Below, in pieces: positions 24,978-34,228 of a stretch of DNA of 64,000 bases; the first letter of the stretch is position 1, and the number at the start of each line of letters is the position of its first letter. Made by a program: the position numbers and the translations under genes. The notes under the pieces are model-generated. The model saw only the letters and a list, made by a program, of their open reading frames with translations, had not been told where the DNA came from and searched no databases. Source of the stretch: Tenggerimyces sp963762635 (lineage in GTDB: Bacteria > Actinomycetota > Actinomycetes > Propionibacteriales > Actinopolymorphaceae). The stretch spans positions 496,001 through 560,000 of the forward strand of contig CAVXLQ010000004.1 of NCBI GenBank assembly GCA_963762635.1, written 5' to 3'.

Positions 24978-26249
24978 GTGTCCCAAGAGTCCCTCGCCGG
25001 CAAGAGTCGGGTCCGGCAGCTCGTCGCGGCATCGATCGGGAACGCGGTCGAGTGGTACGACTGGTACGCCTACTCGTTCCTCGCCCTCTACTTCAGCACA
25101 CAGATCTTCGCCGCGAGTAGCAATCCGCTAGTTCCGTTGCTGAATACGTTCGCGATCTTCGCGGTGGGCTTCTTCATGCGCCCGATCGGCGGGCTGGTCC
25201 TGGGCTCGTTCGCGGACCGGTTCGGCCGGCGGTCGGCGCTGACGTTCACGATCCTGCTGATGGGCGGCGGCAGCCTGCTGGTCGCGATCCTGCCGACGTA
25301 CGCCCAGGTTGGCGTGTTCTCGCCGATCCTGCTGGTGCTGGCCCGGCTCATCCAGGGCCTCTCGATCGGCGGCGAGTTCGCCGCGTCGAGCACGTTCCTG
25401 GTGGAGTCCGCCGGGCCGAACAGGCGCGGCCTGTTCGCCAGCTTCCAGTACGTGAGTACGACGGCCGGTCAGCTCGTCGCCTCCGGTCTGGCCGCCGTGC
25501 TCGCCTCGAACCTCTCCGAGGACGCGATGGCCTCCTACGGCTGGCGCATCCCGTTCGTCGTCGGTGCCGTCATCGCGCTCGTCGGCTTCTGGATCCGCCG
25601 CGGCGCGGCGGAGACGCTGACCGAGGTCGGCACCGAGAAGCACGAGCGGCCGAAGCTGTTCGAGGCGCTGGCCCGCTACCCGCGCCAGTCGCTGCTGATC
25701 GTCGGCATCACGATCGCCGGAACGATCATGTACTACACCTGGACGACCTACCTCCCGACGTACGCGTCCACGGTCCACGAGATGAACAAGGCCACGGCGC
25801 TCACCGCGGGCACGATCGCGATCGCGTTCTTCGGCCTGATCCAGCCGCTCGGCGGCATGCTGTCGGACCGGATCGGGCGCCGCCCGTTGCTGCTCGTGTT
25901 CGCCGGCGGCTTCGCGGTCGGCGTCGTGCCGTTGCTGAACGCGATCGGCTCGAGCTTCTGGTCGCTGCTGTTGGTCCAGTGCTTCGGCATGATCCTGCTC
26001 ACCGGCTACACGTCGATCGCGGCCGCGGTGAACGCCGAGATCTTCCCCGCGCGCGTTCGGGCCGCGGGCATCGGCTTCCCGTACTCACTCACGGTCGCGG
26101 TGTTCGGCGGCACGGCACCGTACGTCGGCACGCTGCTCGCCGACCTGAAGCACCCGACCTGGTTCCCGTGGTACGTGGTCGTGCTCTGCCTGATCTCGTT
26201 CTTCGTCTACCTGCGGCTGCCCGAGACGGCTCGTTCTCCGCTGCGCTAG
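24978..26249 (+). CDS. MFS transporter, metabolite:H+ symporter (MHS) type
   Basis: 423 residues with about 12 membrane helices. The opening AASIGNAVEWYDWYAYSFLA is a hallmark of MHS transporters (ShiA/ProP/KgtP-like). The loop 2-3 motif is GSFADRFGRRSALT, and GGEFAASSTFLVES and LSDRIGRRPLLLV are the further family motifs. It would import an organic acid or osmolyte with protons. GTG 24978 has GGGAGG upstream. The end overlaps the convergent enolase-superfamily gene, so a sugar-acid substrate is an attractive inference from context. Confidence 0.88.
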   Translation: MSQESLAGKSRVRQLVAASIGNAVEWYDWYAYSFLALYFSTQIFAASSNPLVPLLNTFAIFAVGFFMRPIGGLVLGSFADRFGRRSALTFTILLMGGGSLLVAILPTYAQVGVFSPILLVLARLIQGLSIGGEFAASSTFLVESAGPNRRGLFASFQYVSTTAGQLVASGLAAVLASNLSEDAMASYGWRIPFVVGAVIALVGFWIRRGAAETLTEVGTEKHERPKLFEALARYPRQSLLIVGITIAGTIMYYTWTTYLPTYASTVHEMNKATALTAGTIAIAFFGLIQPLGGMLSDRIGRRPLLLVFAGGFAVGVVPLLNAIGSSFWSLLLVQCFGMILLTGYTSIAAAVNAEIFPARVRAAGIGFPYSLTVAVFGGTAPYVGTLLADLKHPTWFPWYVVVLCLISFFVYLRLPETARSPLR

Positions 26250-27505
26250 AGACGGTCGTGCACCGGGCCGAGCTCGGCGCGCGCGTACAGGTCGGCCCAG
26301 TCCGCGGAGCCGTCGTCGACGCGGACGTCCATCCGCGCGCCGCGTTCCTGCACCGGGTGGTTGCCGGCGAGGAAGTCCGCCCAGGTCTGCGACATGTGCG
26401 CGTAGTGCACCGCCCGCCCGTGCGGCCAGGAGACGGTGAGGATGTGCCGGCGGCCGGGCAGAGCTGGTACGGTGGCTCCATCCGGAAGCGCTCCAGCGCC
26501 TCCTCGTCGACCTCGACCCCGAGGCCGGGGCCGTCCGGCGCTTTCACGTACCCCTCGCGAATCGTCAACGGGTCAACGAGAAGGTCGTCGGAGTAGTTGT
26601 TCATCACGGTCACCGCGGGCCACCGCGCGTGGCTCATCACCGAGCCGAGCTGGGCGACCATCGCGGTGGTGATGCCGGTACCGACGAGCTGGATCCAGTA
26701 GTTCTTGCCGAACTCGGCGCTGATCGCGTTGTACCTGATCATCGCCCCGACGCCGACGTCCATCACGAACCCGTCGGTGGTCTCGTTCTTCAGTACTGGC
26801 ACGAGCGGATGGCCCTTGACGTGAACGGCCAACGGGCGCGCGACCTTCTCGCGCAGCTGCCGGTAGCCCTCGAGGTCGGGATGCGGGATCGGCGTCTCGT
26901 AGATCGCGATCTTCTCCATGGTGTCCAGCTCGCGGAGGACCGGCGTCGCCTCGCCGACGGACAGCAGCATGGAGTTCCAGTCGACGTCGAGCCGGTACTC
27001 CGGCGGCGTCGCGGCGCTCACCTGCGCGACCTGCTCGTACACGTCGATCCACGGCCGGACCTTGAACTTGTGGAACGCGTAGCCGGCGGCCACGGCCTCG
27101 CGCGCCTCCTCGGCGAGGACCTCCGGCGGCATCTTGGTGTTCCACCAGGCGATCGGGCACCACTCGCGTACGCGTCGGCCGATCAGCGCTGACGCGGGGA
27201 CGCCGTTCGCCTTGCCGACGATGTCGTAGATCGCCATCTGCAGGCCCGGATCCTAGCGAGTCGTCGGCGAGGAAGTCGGCGGGGTTGCCGCCCTTCACCC
27301 TTGCGACGGCCTCATCAGTGACGTTTCCCCAGCCATAGTGGGGAAGTGTCTCGCCCCAGCCGGTGATGCCGGCGTCGGTGTGGACGCGGATGACCTCGAC
27401 CACACTCCAGTTCCACACCAGCAGGGCGTTCCACTCGTGGGCCCGCGGTGTAAACGGGACGTTGACAACGATCCGTTCGACCTCGGTGATCTTCAGGGCT
27501 GCCAT
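26246..27505 (-). pseudogene. Enolase-superfamily enzyme (mandelate racemase/muconate lactonizing type), two frameshifts
   Basis: The ATG at 27505 starts an MR/MLE N-domain (ERIVVNVPFTPRAHEW...GWGETLPHYGWGN). Near 27250 the homology moves to another frame (MAIYDIVGKANGVPASALIG). That part has the KxK motif in FHKFKVRPW, metal ligand regions RLDVDWN and IYETPIPHPDL, and GFVMDVGVGAMIRYN. Near 26455 it shifts again to RRHILTVSWPHGRAVHYAHM and ends at 26246. It would act on a sugar acid or related acid, with the adjacent MHS transporter as possible uptake partner. Two indels make it a pseudogene unless they are assembly errors. Confidence 0.82.
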
Positions 27506-27577
27506 GTCTTCGACGATAGCGATCTTGGCTTACGCACGTGGGGTTCGTGACCGGACTCGGATAGCCTCGCGGACGAG

Positions 27578-29387
27578 ATGGCTACCAACCTCGTCAACAT
27601 CGAACGCGTCGACAAGGCGTACGGCGTCCGCCCACTGCTCGCGGGCGTGAGCCTGGGTATCGCCGAGGGCGAACGGATCGGCGTCGTCGGCCGCAATGGC
27701 GACGGCAAGACCACGCTGCTGCAGCTGCTCGCGCGGACCGAACAGCCCGACGCCGGGCGGATCACGCACGCCGGCGGACTACGCGTGGGGATGCTCGCGC
27801 AGCAGGACGCGCTGCCCGGGCCTTCCGTGGCGGAGGCGGTGCTGCCGGGTCGGTCGGTGGACGAGGCGCTGCGCGATCGCCGCGTGCGTGACGTGCTCGC
27901 CGGGTTGCTCGCCGACGTTCCGTTGGACCGCCTGCTCGACGGCCTGTCGGGTGGCGAGCTGCGCCGGGTGTCGCTGGCGCGGGTCCTGGTGGCCGATCAC
28001 GACCTGCTGTTGCTCGACGAGCCGACGAACCACCTGGACATCGAGGTGACGGACTGGCTCGCGCGCACACTGGTGGAGCGGTCGGAGGCGCTGGTCGTGG
28101 TGACCCACGACCGCTGGTTCCTGGACGCGGTCTGCACGCAGACGTGGGAGGTCGCGGACGGCGAGGTCGCGTCGTACGAGGGCGGGTACGCGGCGTACGT
28201 GCTGGCGAAGGCCGAACGGATGCGGCTCGCGGACACCGTCGAGACGCGGCGGCAGAACCTGATGCGCAAGGAGCTCGCCTGGCTGCGGCGCGGGGCGCCG
28301 GCGCGTACGTCGAAGCCGAAGTTCCGCCTGGACGCGGCGTCCGCGCTGATCGAGGACGAGCCGCCGCCGCGGGACTCGGTGGGGTTGGCGAAGTTCGCGA
28401 CGACGCGGTTGGGCAAGACCGTGCTGGAGCTCGAGGACGTGGACGTCGTGCGCGGCTCCCGTTCGTTGCTGTCGCGGGTGACGTGGCAGCTCGGGCCGGG
28501 CGACCGGATCGGGCTCGTGGGTGTGAACGGGTCGGGCAAGACGTCGTTGCTGCGGGTGCTTTCGGGTGCCGACTCACCGACTGCTGGGCGGCTGGTGACG
28601 GGCCGAACGGTGTCGTTGGCGCATCTTTCGCAGTCGTTGGAGGGGCTCGACCTCACCGATCGGGTGCAGTCGTCGGTCGAGGACATCCGCCGGGTGATCA
28701 AACTGGCGCCGACGAACATCCGGCCTGGTGCGGTCGGACGTCGGCCCGTACCGACGTCTGGGCCAGAAGTATCGGCGGTCTCACTTTTCGGAGCGCTTCG
28801 GCTTCCGTGGGGACGCACTTTCGGCGCGGATCGGGGACCTTTCGGGTGGCGAGCGGCGACGCCTGCAGCTCCTGAGGTTGCTGATCGCCGAGCCGAACGT
28901 CCTGCTCCTCGACGAGCCGACGAACGACCTGGACATCGATACGTTGCAGGTCGTCGAGGACTACCTCGACGCCTGGCCGGGGTCGTTGGTGGTGGTCTCG
29001 CACGACCGGTACTTCCTCGAGCGGGTCTGCGACACCGTGTGGGCTCTGGTCGGCGACGGCTCGCTGGCGAACCTGCCCGGCGGCGTCGAGGAGTACCTCG
29101 CCCGCCGCCGCTCGGCCGCCTCCGAGCCGGCGCCGGCATCCGCACCAGCCCGTTCACCGGCCGCGTCCGACGCGGCTGACCAGCGGGCGGCGAAGAAGGA
29201 GCTGGCCAAGGTCGAACGCCAGCTGTCCAAGCTGACGTCCCGCGAGCAGCAGCTGCACAGCGATCTGGCCGAGCACGCGTCCGACTACGAGCGCCTGATG
29301 AAACTCGACGAGGAGCTGCGTTCGGTCGTAGCTGAGCGCGAAGACCTCGAGACCCGCTGGCTCGAACTCGCCGACGCTGTCGAGTGA
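27578..29387 (+). pseudogene. ABC-F ATPase (Uup/EttA-like), interrupted in the second nucleotide-binding domain
   Basis: The first domain is complete: Walker A VVGRNGDGKTTL, signature LSGGELRRVSLARVL, Walker B LLLLDEPTNHLDIE. The second has Walker A LVGVNGSGKTSLL. At 28706-28787, between VEDIRRVIKL and SERFGFRGD, 82 bases stand where homologues have about 33. The reading frame changes across them. The second signature (LSGGERRRLQLL), Walker B (LLLDEPTNDLD) and a C-terminal coiled coil (KKELAKVERQLSKLTSREQQ) continue in the new frame to 29387. ABC-F proteins act on ribosomes. The gene as written cannot give a full protein. Confidence 0.82.
28706..28787. repeat. Anomalous insert with palindrome inside the ABC-F gene
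   Basis: This 82-base stretch replaces the short linker before the SERFGF segment. It contains GACGTCGG (28737-28744) and its exact complement (28751-28758) around CCCGTA. It is about 49 bases longer than expected and shifts the frame. It has no visible similarity to the 91-bp insertion in the aldehyde dehydrogenase, beyond also carrying a central hairpin. Confidence 0.4.
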
Positions 29388-29423
29388 ACTGCCACAGATG
29401 GCACAATGTGGGTGGAGGATGCG

Positions 29424-29726
29424 ATGACCATCGATCTCGAAGCGTTGCGGCCGCGGATCGCCGAGCTCTGCCGGAAGTACGGACTCGCCGAGCTGTCCGT
29501 CTTCGGCTCCGTCGCGCGCGGTGATGACAGCGCCGACAGCGATATCGATCTACTGTACGTCCGAGCCGCCGGCACGGTCATGGGCATGAGTGAGTTGCTG
29601 GATCTCCAGGACGAGCTCGAAACTCTGCTCGGACGGAAGGTGGACCTGGTGCCGAAGAAATACCTGCACTGGGTGATCCGAGACGACGTCCTCCACGATT
29701 CACGAGTTCTCTATGCCGCGGCGTGA
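29424..29726 (+). CDS. mntA: MntA-type nucleotidyltransferase antitoxin
   Basis: 100 residues. The minimal nucleotidyltransferase motif is FGSVARGDDSADSDIDLL (GSx10DxD), followed by GRKVDLVPKKYL. In MntA-HepT modules MntA AMPylates the HEPN toxin and silences it. ATG 29424 is chosen because GGAGG lies five bases upstream; the earlier in-frame ATG at 29406 has no such site. The gene overlaps hepT by 14 bases. Confidence 0.85.
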   Translation: MTIDLEALRPRIAELCRKYGLAELSVFGSVARGDDSADSDIDLLYVRAAGTVMGMSELLDLQDELETLLGRKVDLVPKKYLHWVIRDDVLHDSRVLYAAA

Positions 29727-30099
29727 CGACCTCTACCTCGTCGACATCGTTCTCGCGGCGCGTCGGATTGCAGGCTGGATTCAAGGCGTCGATGAAGCTC
29801 GATGGACGCAAGACGACATGCTGCGCGACGCGGTGGTCTATCAGCTCATGATCATCGGCGAAGCAGCAAGCTCCCTCACGGGTGACGCGAGGGCGTCGAT
29901 GCCGCAAGTTCCGTGGCGGGACGTCCGCGCGTTCAGAAACATCGCTGTCCATCGCTACTTCGCTGTCGACTGGGACGTCGTCTGGGACGTTGCTCATCGC
30001 GATGCACCCGAGACCGCGGCGCTTGTCGAGCGCATCCTTCGCGAGGAGCATCCGCACGTGGCGAAGCGGCTCGACGAGGTTGCGGGCGACGAGGGCTAA
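29713..30099 (+). CDS. hepT: HepT-type HEPN ribonuclease toxin (DUF86)
   Basis: 128 residues. The HEPN active-site motif RX4HXY is present in FRNIAVHRYFAVD, and the family N-terminus is YLVDIVLAARRIAGWIQG. HEPN toxins are metal-independent RNases. Together with the upstream MntA gene it forms a complete type VII toxin-antitoxin module. Such modules can act in defence or stabilise islands. The end overlaps the convergent Rrf2 gene. Confidence 0.87.
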   Translation: MPRRDDLYLVDIVLAARRIAGWIQGVDEARWTQDDMLRDAVVYQLMIIGEAASSLTGDARASMPQVPWRDVRAFRNIAVHRYFAVDWDVVWDVAHRDAPETAALVERILREEHPHVAKRLDEVAGDEG

Positions 30100-30551
30100 C
30101 GGGACTTCCAGGCGTCCGGGCGGGCGATGAGCTCGCGGACATGTGGTGGGAGGTCTCCCGTCACCACGTCGGAGAGGCTCGTCTGGTCGAGCACGCTGCG
30201 AACAGCGGCGCGGGTGGCGATCCAGACGGTTTGCAGATGTTCGGCGTGGCCTTCGTACGTCGCTTGCTCCGGGCGCATGCCGCGGACGCCGGCGAGCGGG
30301 CCGTCGACGGCGCGGATGACTTCGCCGACGTAGATCTCCGAGGCCAGCAGCGCCAGGCGGTAGCCGCCCTCGGCGCCGCGGTGGGAGCGGACGAGGCCTG
30401 CTCGTCTGAGGTCGGCGAGGATCGCCTCGAGGAACTTGTGCGGCAGGCCTTGCGACTCCGCCAGCGTGGCCGCGTTCAGGGTCGGGGCTTGCGACGCGGC
30501 GAGCTCCAGCATCGCTCGTACCGCATAGTCCGCTCGCGCCGAGATCTGCAC
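30096..30551 (-). CDS. Rrf2-family transcriptional regulator
   Basis: 151 residues. The winged helix N-terminus is QISARADYAVRAMLELA, the recognition region is GLPHKFLEAILADLRRAGLV, and the wing is RSHRGAEGGYRLA. The cluster-binding cysteines found in IscR and NsrR are absent: I see no Cys in the protein. It is therefore probably not an Fe-S sensor. It is next to, and convergent with, the MntA-HepT module. Its target is unknown. Confidence 0.87.
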   Translation of the reverse strand: MQISARADYAVRAMLELAASQAPTLNAATLAESQGLPHKFLEAILADLRRAGLVRSHRGAEGGYRLALLASEIYVGEVIRAVDGPLAGVRGMRPEQATYEGHAEHLQTVWIATRAAVRSVLDQTSLSDVVTGDLPPHVRELIARPDAWKSR

Positions 30552-30606
30552 ACGCTCATCATGCCTTCTCCGCGTGCCAATGCGCGGGCCGCCACGGAAG
30601 AAGCGG

Positions 30607-31107
30607 CTAGGCCTGCTCGTCGAACGGAGCGGTCAGTCGCCGCAGAAGTCCCGCCAGCTGGCTCTGGTCGCCCGCCGGGAGCTCGGCGAGCAGCTTGCGC
30701 TCGTAGTCGAGCAGCTCCGCGAGCGCGGCGTCGACGCGTTCCTGGCCGGCCGTCGTCAGCCGGACGCGTACGCCACGCCGGTCGGACGGGTCCGGCCCGC
30801 GCTCCACCAGGCCCTTCGCCGCCAGCCGATCGATCCTGTTGGTCATCGTCCCGCTCGTGACCAGCGTCTGCGTGAGCAGCCGGCCGGGCGAGAGCTCGTA
30901 CGGCGGGCCGGCGCGGCGGAGCGCGGTGAGCACGTCGAACTCCCACGTCTCCAGGTCGTGCGCCCCGAACACCAGGCGCCGCGCTCGGTCGAGGTGCCTG
31001 GCGAGCCGGCTTACCCGCGAGAGGACCTCGAACGGCGACACGTCGAGCTCGGGCAGCTCGCGCTGCCACGCGGCAACGAGCCGGTCGACCTCGTCCGTAC
31101 TGTTCAC
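30607..31107 (-). CDS. MarR-family regulator, TamR-like
   Basis: 166 residues from GTG 31107. The MarR winged helix contains LETWEFDVLTALRRAGPPYE, LLVTSGTMTNRIDRL-like text (TLVTSGTMTNRIDRLAAKGL) and the wing DRRGVRVRLT. It is divergent from a trans-aconitate methyltransferase gene. That is the arrangement of TamR in Streptomyces, where the regulator represses tam and itself and responds to citrate-cycle intermediates. The intergenic region has two matching operator-like palindromes. Confidence 0.87.
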   Translation of the reverse strand: MNSTDEVDRLVAAWQRELPELDVSPFEVLSRVSRLARHLDRARRLVFGAHDLETWEFDVLTALRRAGPPYELSPGRLLTQTLVTSGTMTNRIDRLAAKGLVERGPDPSDRRGVRVRLTTAGQERVDAALAELLDYERKLLAELPAGDQSQLAGLLRRLTAPFDEQA

Positions 31108-31142
31108 AACGCAAGCGTAGTCCGTGCGGAGGCGATCAAGAG

Positions 31143-31189
31143 TCTTGACATCGAGATATGTGGACAGGCAAACTCTCTCGATGTCGAGA
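31143..31189. promoter_or_regulatory. Two MarR-type operator sites between the MarR gene and tam
   Basis: TCTTGACATCGAGA (31143-31156) and TCTCGATGTCGAGA (31176-31189) are near-identical palindromes; the second is perfect around its central TG. Their starts are 33 bases apart. They occupy the divergent promoter region, as expected for a regulator that controls both genes. Confidence 0.65.
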
Positions 31190-31209
31190 TACCGTGTCGG
31201 AGGAGAGTC

Positions 31210-31992
31210 ATGACCGTCGTTTGGGATCCGGGCAAGTACCTGCAGTTCGCGAACGAGCGCGGCCGCCCGTTCAGCGACCTGGTGGCGCGCGTCGGCGCGA
31301 CCGATCCTTCGTATGTCGTCGACCTGGGGTGCGGGCCGGGCAACCTGACCGCGACCTTGCTGGACCGGTGGCCGAACGCGTACGTCGAGGGGCTGGACTC
31401 GAGCGCGGAGATGATCTCGAGCGCGCGGGCGCTGAGCCAGCCGGGGCGGCTGGAGTTCGCCGTCGGCGACCTGCGCGCGTGGGCTCCTTCGCGGCCGGTC
31501 GATGTGCTGGTGAGCAACGCGACGCTGCAGTGGGTGCCCGATCACGTCTCGATGCTTCCGGGGCTGGTGGAGAAGCTCGCGCCGGGTGGGTGGATCGCGA
31601 TCCAGCTGCCGGGCAACTTCTCCGCGCCGACGCATACGATTCTGCGCGCGCTTTCGGAGTCACCGCGGTTCGCCGGCTTCGTGCCGCCGTCGACGTTCCG
31701 GCCCGCGGTCGAGTCGCCGGAGCGCTACCTCGAGGTGCTCGACGGGGCGGGCTGCACCGTCGATGCCTGGGAGACCACGTACCTGCACGTGTTGGAGGGC
31801 GAGGACGCCGCGTTCGAGTGGATCAAGGGAACGGGCGCCCGTCCGATCCTGCAGGCGTTGCCCGACGACGTACGGCCCGCGTTCGAGGCGGAGTATCGCG
31901 CGCAGCTGCGCTCGGCCTATCCGGCGCACTCGTACGGGACCGTGCTCTCGTACCGGCGGGTCTTCGCGGTGGGCCGAAAGGACGAGGCGTGA
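31210..31992 (+). CDS. tam: Trans-aconitate 2-methyltransferase
   Basis: 260 residues. The family opening is WDPGKYLQFANERGRPFSDL, the SAM-binding motif I is VVDLGCGPGNLTATLL, and SNATLQWVPDHVSMLPGL and GGWIAIQLPGNFSAPTHTI follow. It methylates trans-aconitate, a side product of the citrate cycle that inhibits aconitase. ATG 31210 follows GGAGGAGAG. The stop overlaps the GTG start of the next gene (GTGA), so tam, an acetyltransferase and a VOC protein form one operon. Confidence 0.9.
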   Translation: MTVVWDPGKYLQFANERGRPFSDLVARVGATDPSYVVDLGCGPGNLTATLLDRWPNAYVEGLDSSAEMISSARALSQPGRLEFAVGDLRAWAPSRPVDVLVSNATLQWVPDHVSMLPGLVEKLAPGGWIAIQLPGNFSAPTHTILRALSESPRFAGFVPPSTFRPAVESPERYLEVLDGAGCTVDAWETTYLHVLEGEDAAFEWIKGTGARPILQALPDDVRPAFEAEYRAQLRSAYPAHSYGTVLSYRRVFAVGRKDEA

Positions 31993-32459
31993 GCCTGCTG
32001 ATTCGGGAGGCTCGGCGTGAGGATCTCCCAGTTTTGTTGAGGATGCTCGCCGAGGACGCGATCCGCGAGGTTGCTGAGAACGTTCCCAGCTCTGGCGAGG
32101 TGGACGCTCGCTACGTGTCCGCGTTCTCGCAGATCACCGCTGATCCGAACTCGCTGCTGCTCGTCGCCGAGCTCTCCGGCGAGCTGGTTGCCACCGCGCA
32201 GCTGAACTTCATCCGCCAGCTCAGCTACTTCGGTGGGCTGATCGCGCAGGTGGAGTCCGTTCGTACGGTCTCGCAGCTTCGTGGGCAGGGGATCGGAAAG
32301 TCCTTGATGGACTGGGTGATCGACGAGTCGCGGCGCCGCGGCTGCGCGCGGGTGCAGCTGACGTCGAACGCGCAACGGGTCGACGCTCATCGGTTCTACG
32401 AGCGGCTCGGGTTCAAGACGAGCCATGTCGGGATGAAGCTGTATCTGTTGGAGGACTGA
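31989..32459 (+). CDS. GNAT-family N-acetyltransferase
   Basis: 156 residues. The acetyl-CoA loop is SQLRGQGIGKSLMDWVIDES, preceded by LLLVAELSGELVATAQLNF. The C-terminal DAHRFYERLGFKTSHVGMKL is typical of GNAT enzymes. The substrate is unknown. GTG start overlaps the tam stop, and the stop overlaps the start of the following gene (TGATG). Confidence 0.85.
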   Translation: MSLLIREARREDLPVLLRMLAEDAIREVAENVPSSGEVDARYVSAFSQITADPNSLLLVAELSGELVATAQLNFIRQLSYFGGLIAQVESVRTVSQLRGQGIGKSLMDWVIDESRRRGCARVQLTSNAQRVDAHRFYERLGFKTSHVGMKLYLLED

Positions 32460-32863
32460 TGAGACTGCATCACGTCCAGGTGTCCTGCCCTGCTGGTGGT
32501 GAGGACGCCGCGCGGTCGTTCTACGGCTCGACGCTGGGGCTGGTCGAGATCGCGAAGCCGCCCGCGTTGGCGGGGCGGGGTGGTGCTTGGTTCCGCTCGG
32601 TGGACGGGCTGGTGGAAGTGCATGTCGGCGTCGAGCAGGACTTTCGTCCGGCCCGTAAGGCACATCCGGCATTCCTCGTCGACGACCTCGACCGCGTCGC
32701 CGCCCGGTTGGAACGGGCTGGCTACGCGGTCGAGCGGGACTCGCTGTTCCCTGGCTACCTGCGCCTCTACACCGCCGACGGCGCGGGCAACCGGATCGAG
32801 ATCATGCAGGTCGCTTCAGCATGGAGGCAGCAAAGCCGGCGGCGACTATCAGCACTCCGCTGA
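32459..32863 (+). CDS. VOC/glyoxalase-superfamily protein
   Basis: 134 residues. The paired beta-alpha-beta-beta-beta motifs include LHHVQVSCPAGGEDAARSFY, LVEVHVGVEQDF, HPAFLVDDLDRVAARLERAG and YTADGAGNRIEIMQ. His and Glu near the ends could bind a metal as in glyoxalase enzymes. The function is not known. The last about 60 bases overlap the end of the convergent MFS gene and code for Arg-rich residues beyond the usual domain, so the overlap may be a late extension. Confidence 0.82.
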   Translation: MRLHHVQVSCPAGGEDAARSFYGSTLGLVEIAKPPALAGRGGAWFRSVDGLVEVHVGVEQDFRPARKAHPAFLVDDLDRVAARLERAGYAVERDSLFPGYLRLYTADGAGNRIEIMQVASAWRQQSRRRLSALR

Positions 32864-34184
32864 TCGTGAACGCGAGCTGGTAGCCGCCGGCGAGTGCCGT
32901 GGTCGCTCGTTCGCCCGCCGCGATGAGCTGATCGGCGCGGGAGGTCGCGAGTGCGGCGAGGACCGCGACACCGAGCGCGCCGCCGACCTGCATCGTGGTG
33001 TTCGCGAGCCCTGACGCGAGGCCGGCGTCGTCCGGTGCGACACCGGACATCGTGAGGCTGCTGATCGACGGCAACGAGAGTCCGCCGCCGATGCCCAGCA
33101 CGATCATCGCGGGGAGGACGGGGAGCAGGTAGCTGCCGTTCTCCGTTGCCTGCATGAGGATCAAGAACCCCACGGCGAGAAAGGCCTGTCCGGCTATGAG
33201 GACGGCTCGTGGGCCGAATCTCGTGACCAGCTTGGCGGAGAGGCCGAGCGAGACGATGCCGATGGCGAACGTGATGGGAAGGAACGCGAGCCCCGTCTCC
33301 AGTGCGTCGTAGCCGAGCACTCGTTGCAGGTAGAGCGCGACGACGAACTGGAAGCCCAGCATGGCCGCGATCATCAACGCCTGCGAGATATTCGCTGCTG
33401 ACAAGTTGCGGTTGCGGAAGATTCTCAAGGGGAGCAGGGGATTCTTCGCTCGTGCCTGGCGGACGACGAAAATGGCGAGCAAGGCGATGGATACCGCGCC
33501 GAACCCGAACGAGGGTTGGACGATCGTGTAGACGCCGAGCATGAGACCGGCCGTGACGAGCGTGCTGCCCACGACGTCCGCGCCGGCTCGGAGGCCGAGG
33601 CCCTTCTCGTTCTGGAGAACGCGGGCGGCGAGGGCGATGATCGCGATGCCGATCGGGAGGTTGACGTAGAAGACCCAGTTCCAGCCGAGCGTCTGGGTGA
33701 GGACGCCGCCGGCGAAGACGCCGATCGAGGCTCCGGCCGAGCCGACGAACGCGTACATGCCGAGCGCCTTCGCCCGTTCGAGGGGCTCGGGAAACATCGT
33801 GATGATCATGCCGAGCGCCACGGCCGTCGTCATCGCGCCGCCGACGCCCTGGACGAATCTCGCGGCGATCAGGACGCCTTGGCTGTCGGCCAGGCCGGCG
33901 GCGAGGCTGGCGAGCGTGAAGATCGCCAGGCCTGCTGTGAAGATGCGCTTCCTGCCGACGAGGTCGCCGAGGCGTCCGGAGAGGAGGAGCAGGCCGCCGA
34001 ACGCGATCAGGTAGGCGTTGACGATCCAGGCGAGGTTGGCCTGGGTGAAGCCGAGATCGGACTGGATGGATGGTCCCGCGACGGTCACGATGGTGCCGTC
34101 GAGGATGATCATCAGCTGCCCGGCGCACAATGCGACGAGTGCGAGCCAGCGGGAGGTCGTTCTCGTCGCGAGATCGGTGGACAT
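32802..34184 (-). CDS. MFS drug/H+ antiporter (DHA2, EmrB/QacA type)
   Basis: 460 residues with about 14 predicted membrane helices. Marks are LMIILDGTIVTVAGPSIQSD in helix 1 (motif D1-like), SGRLGDLVGRKRIFTAGL (motif A), ARFVQGVGGAMTTAVALG and GSAGASIGVFAGGVL (motif C of antiporters), and WNWVFYVNLPIG. It probably exports a toxic compound. It is divergent from a metallo-beta-lactamase-fold gene, with a perfect palindrome between them, and probably under the MarR protein encoded at 34990-35487. Confidence 0.9.
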   Translation of the reverse strand: MSTDLATRTTSRWLALVALCAGQLMIILDGTIVTVAGPSIQSDLGFTQANLAWIVNAYLIAFGGLLLLSGRLGDLVGRKRIFTAGLAIFTLASLAAGLADSQGVLIAARFVQGVGGAMTTAVALGMIITMFPEPLERAKALGMYAFVGSAGASIGVFAGGVLTQTLGWNWVFYVNLPIGIAIIALAARVLQNEKGLGLRAGADVVGSTLVTAGLMLGVYTIVQPSFGFGAVSIALLAIFVVRQARAKNPLLPLRIFRNRNLSAANISQALMIAAMLGFQFVVALYLQRVLGYDALETGLAFLPITFAIGIVSLGLSAKLVTRFGPRAVLIAGQAFLAVGFLILMQATENGSYLLPVLPAMIVLGIGGGLSLPSISSLTMSGVAPDDAGLASGLANTTMQVGGALGVAVLAALATSRADQLIAAGERATTALAGGYQLAFTISGVLIVAAGFAASMLKRPA

Positions 34185-34228
34185 CGGTTCGGTCTCCAGT
34201 CGTCTGGGTGTAGAAAAGACCGTACCAG

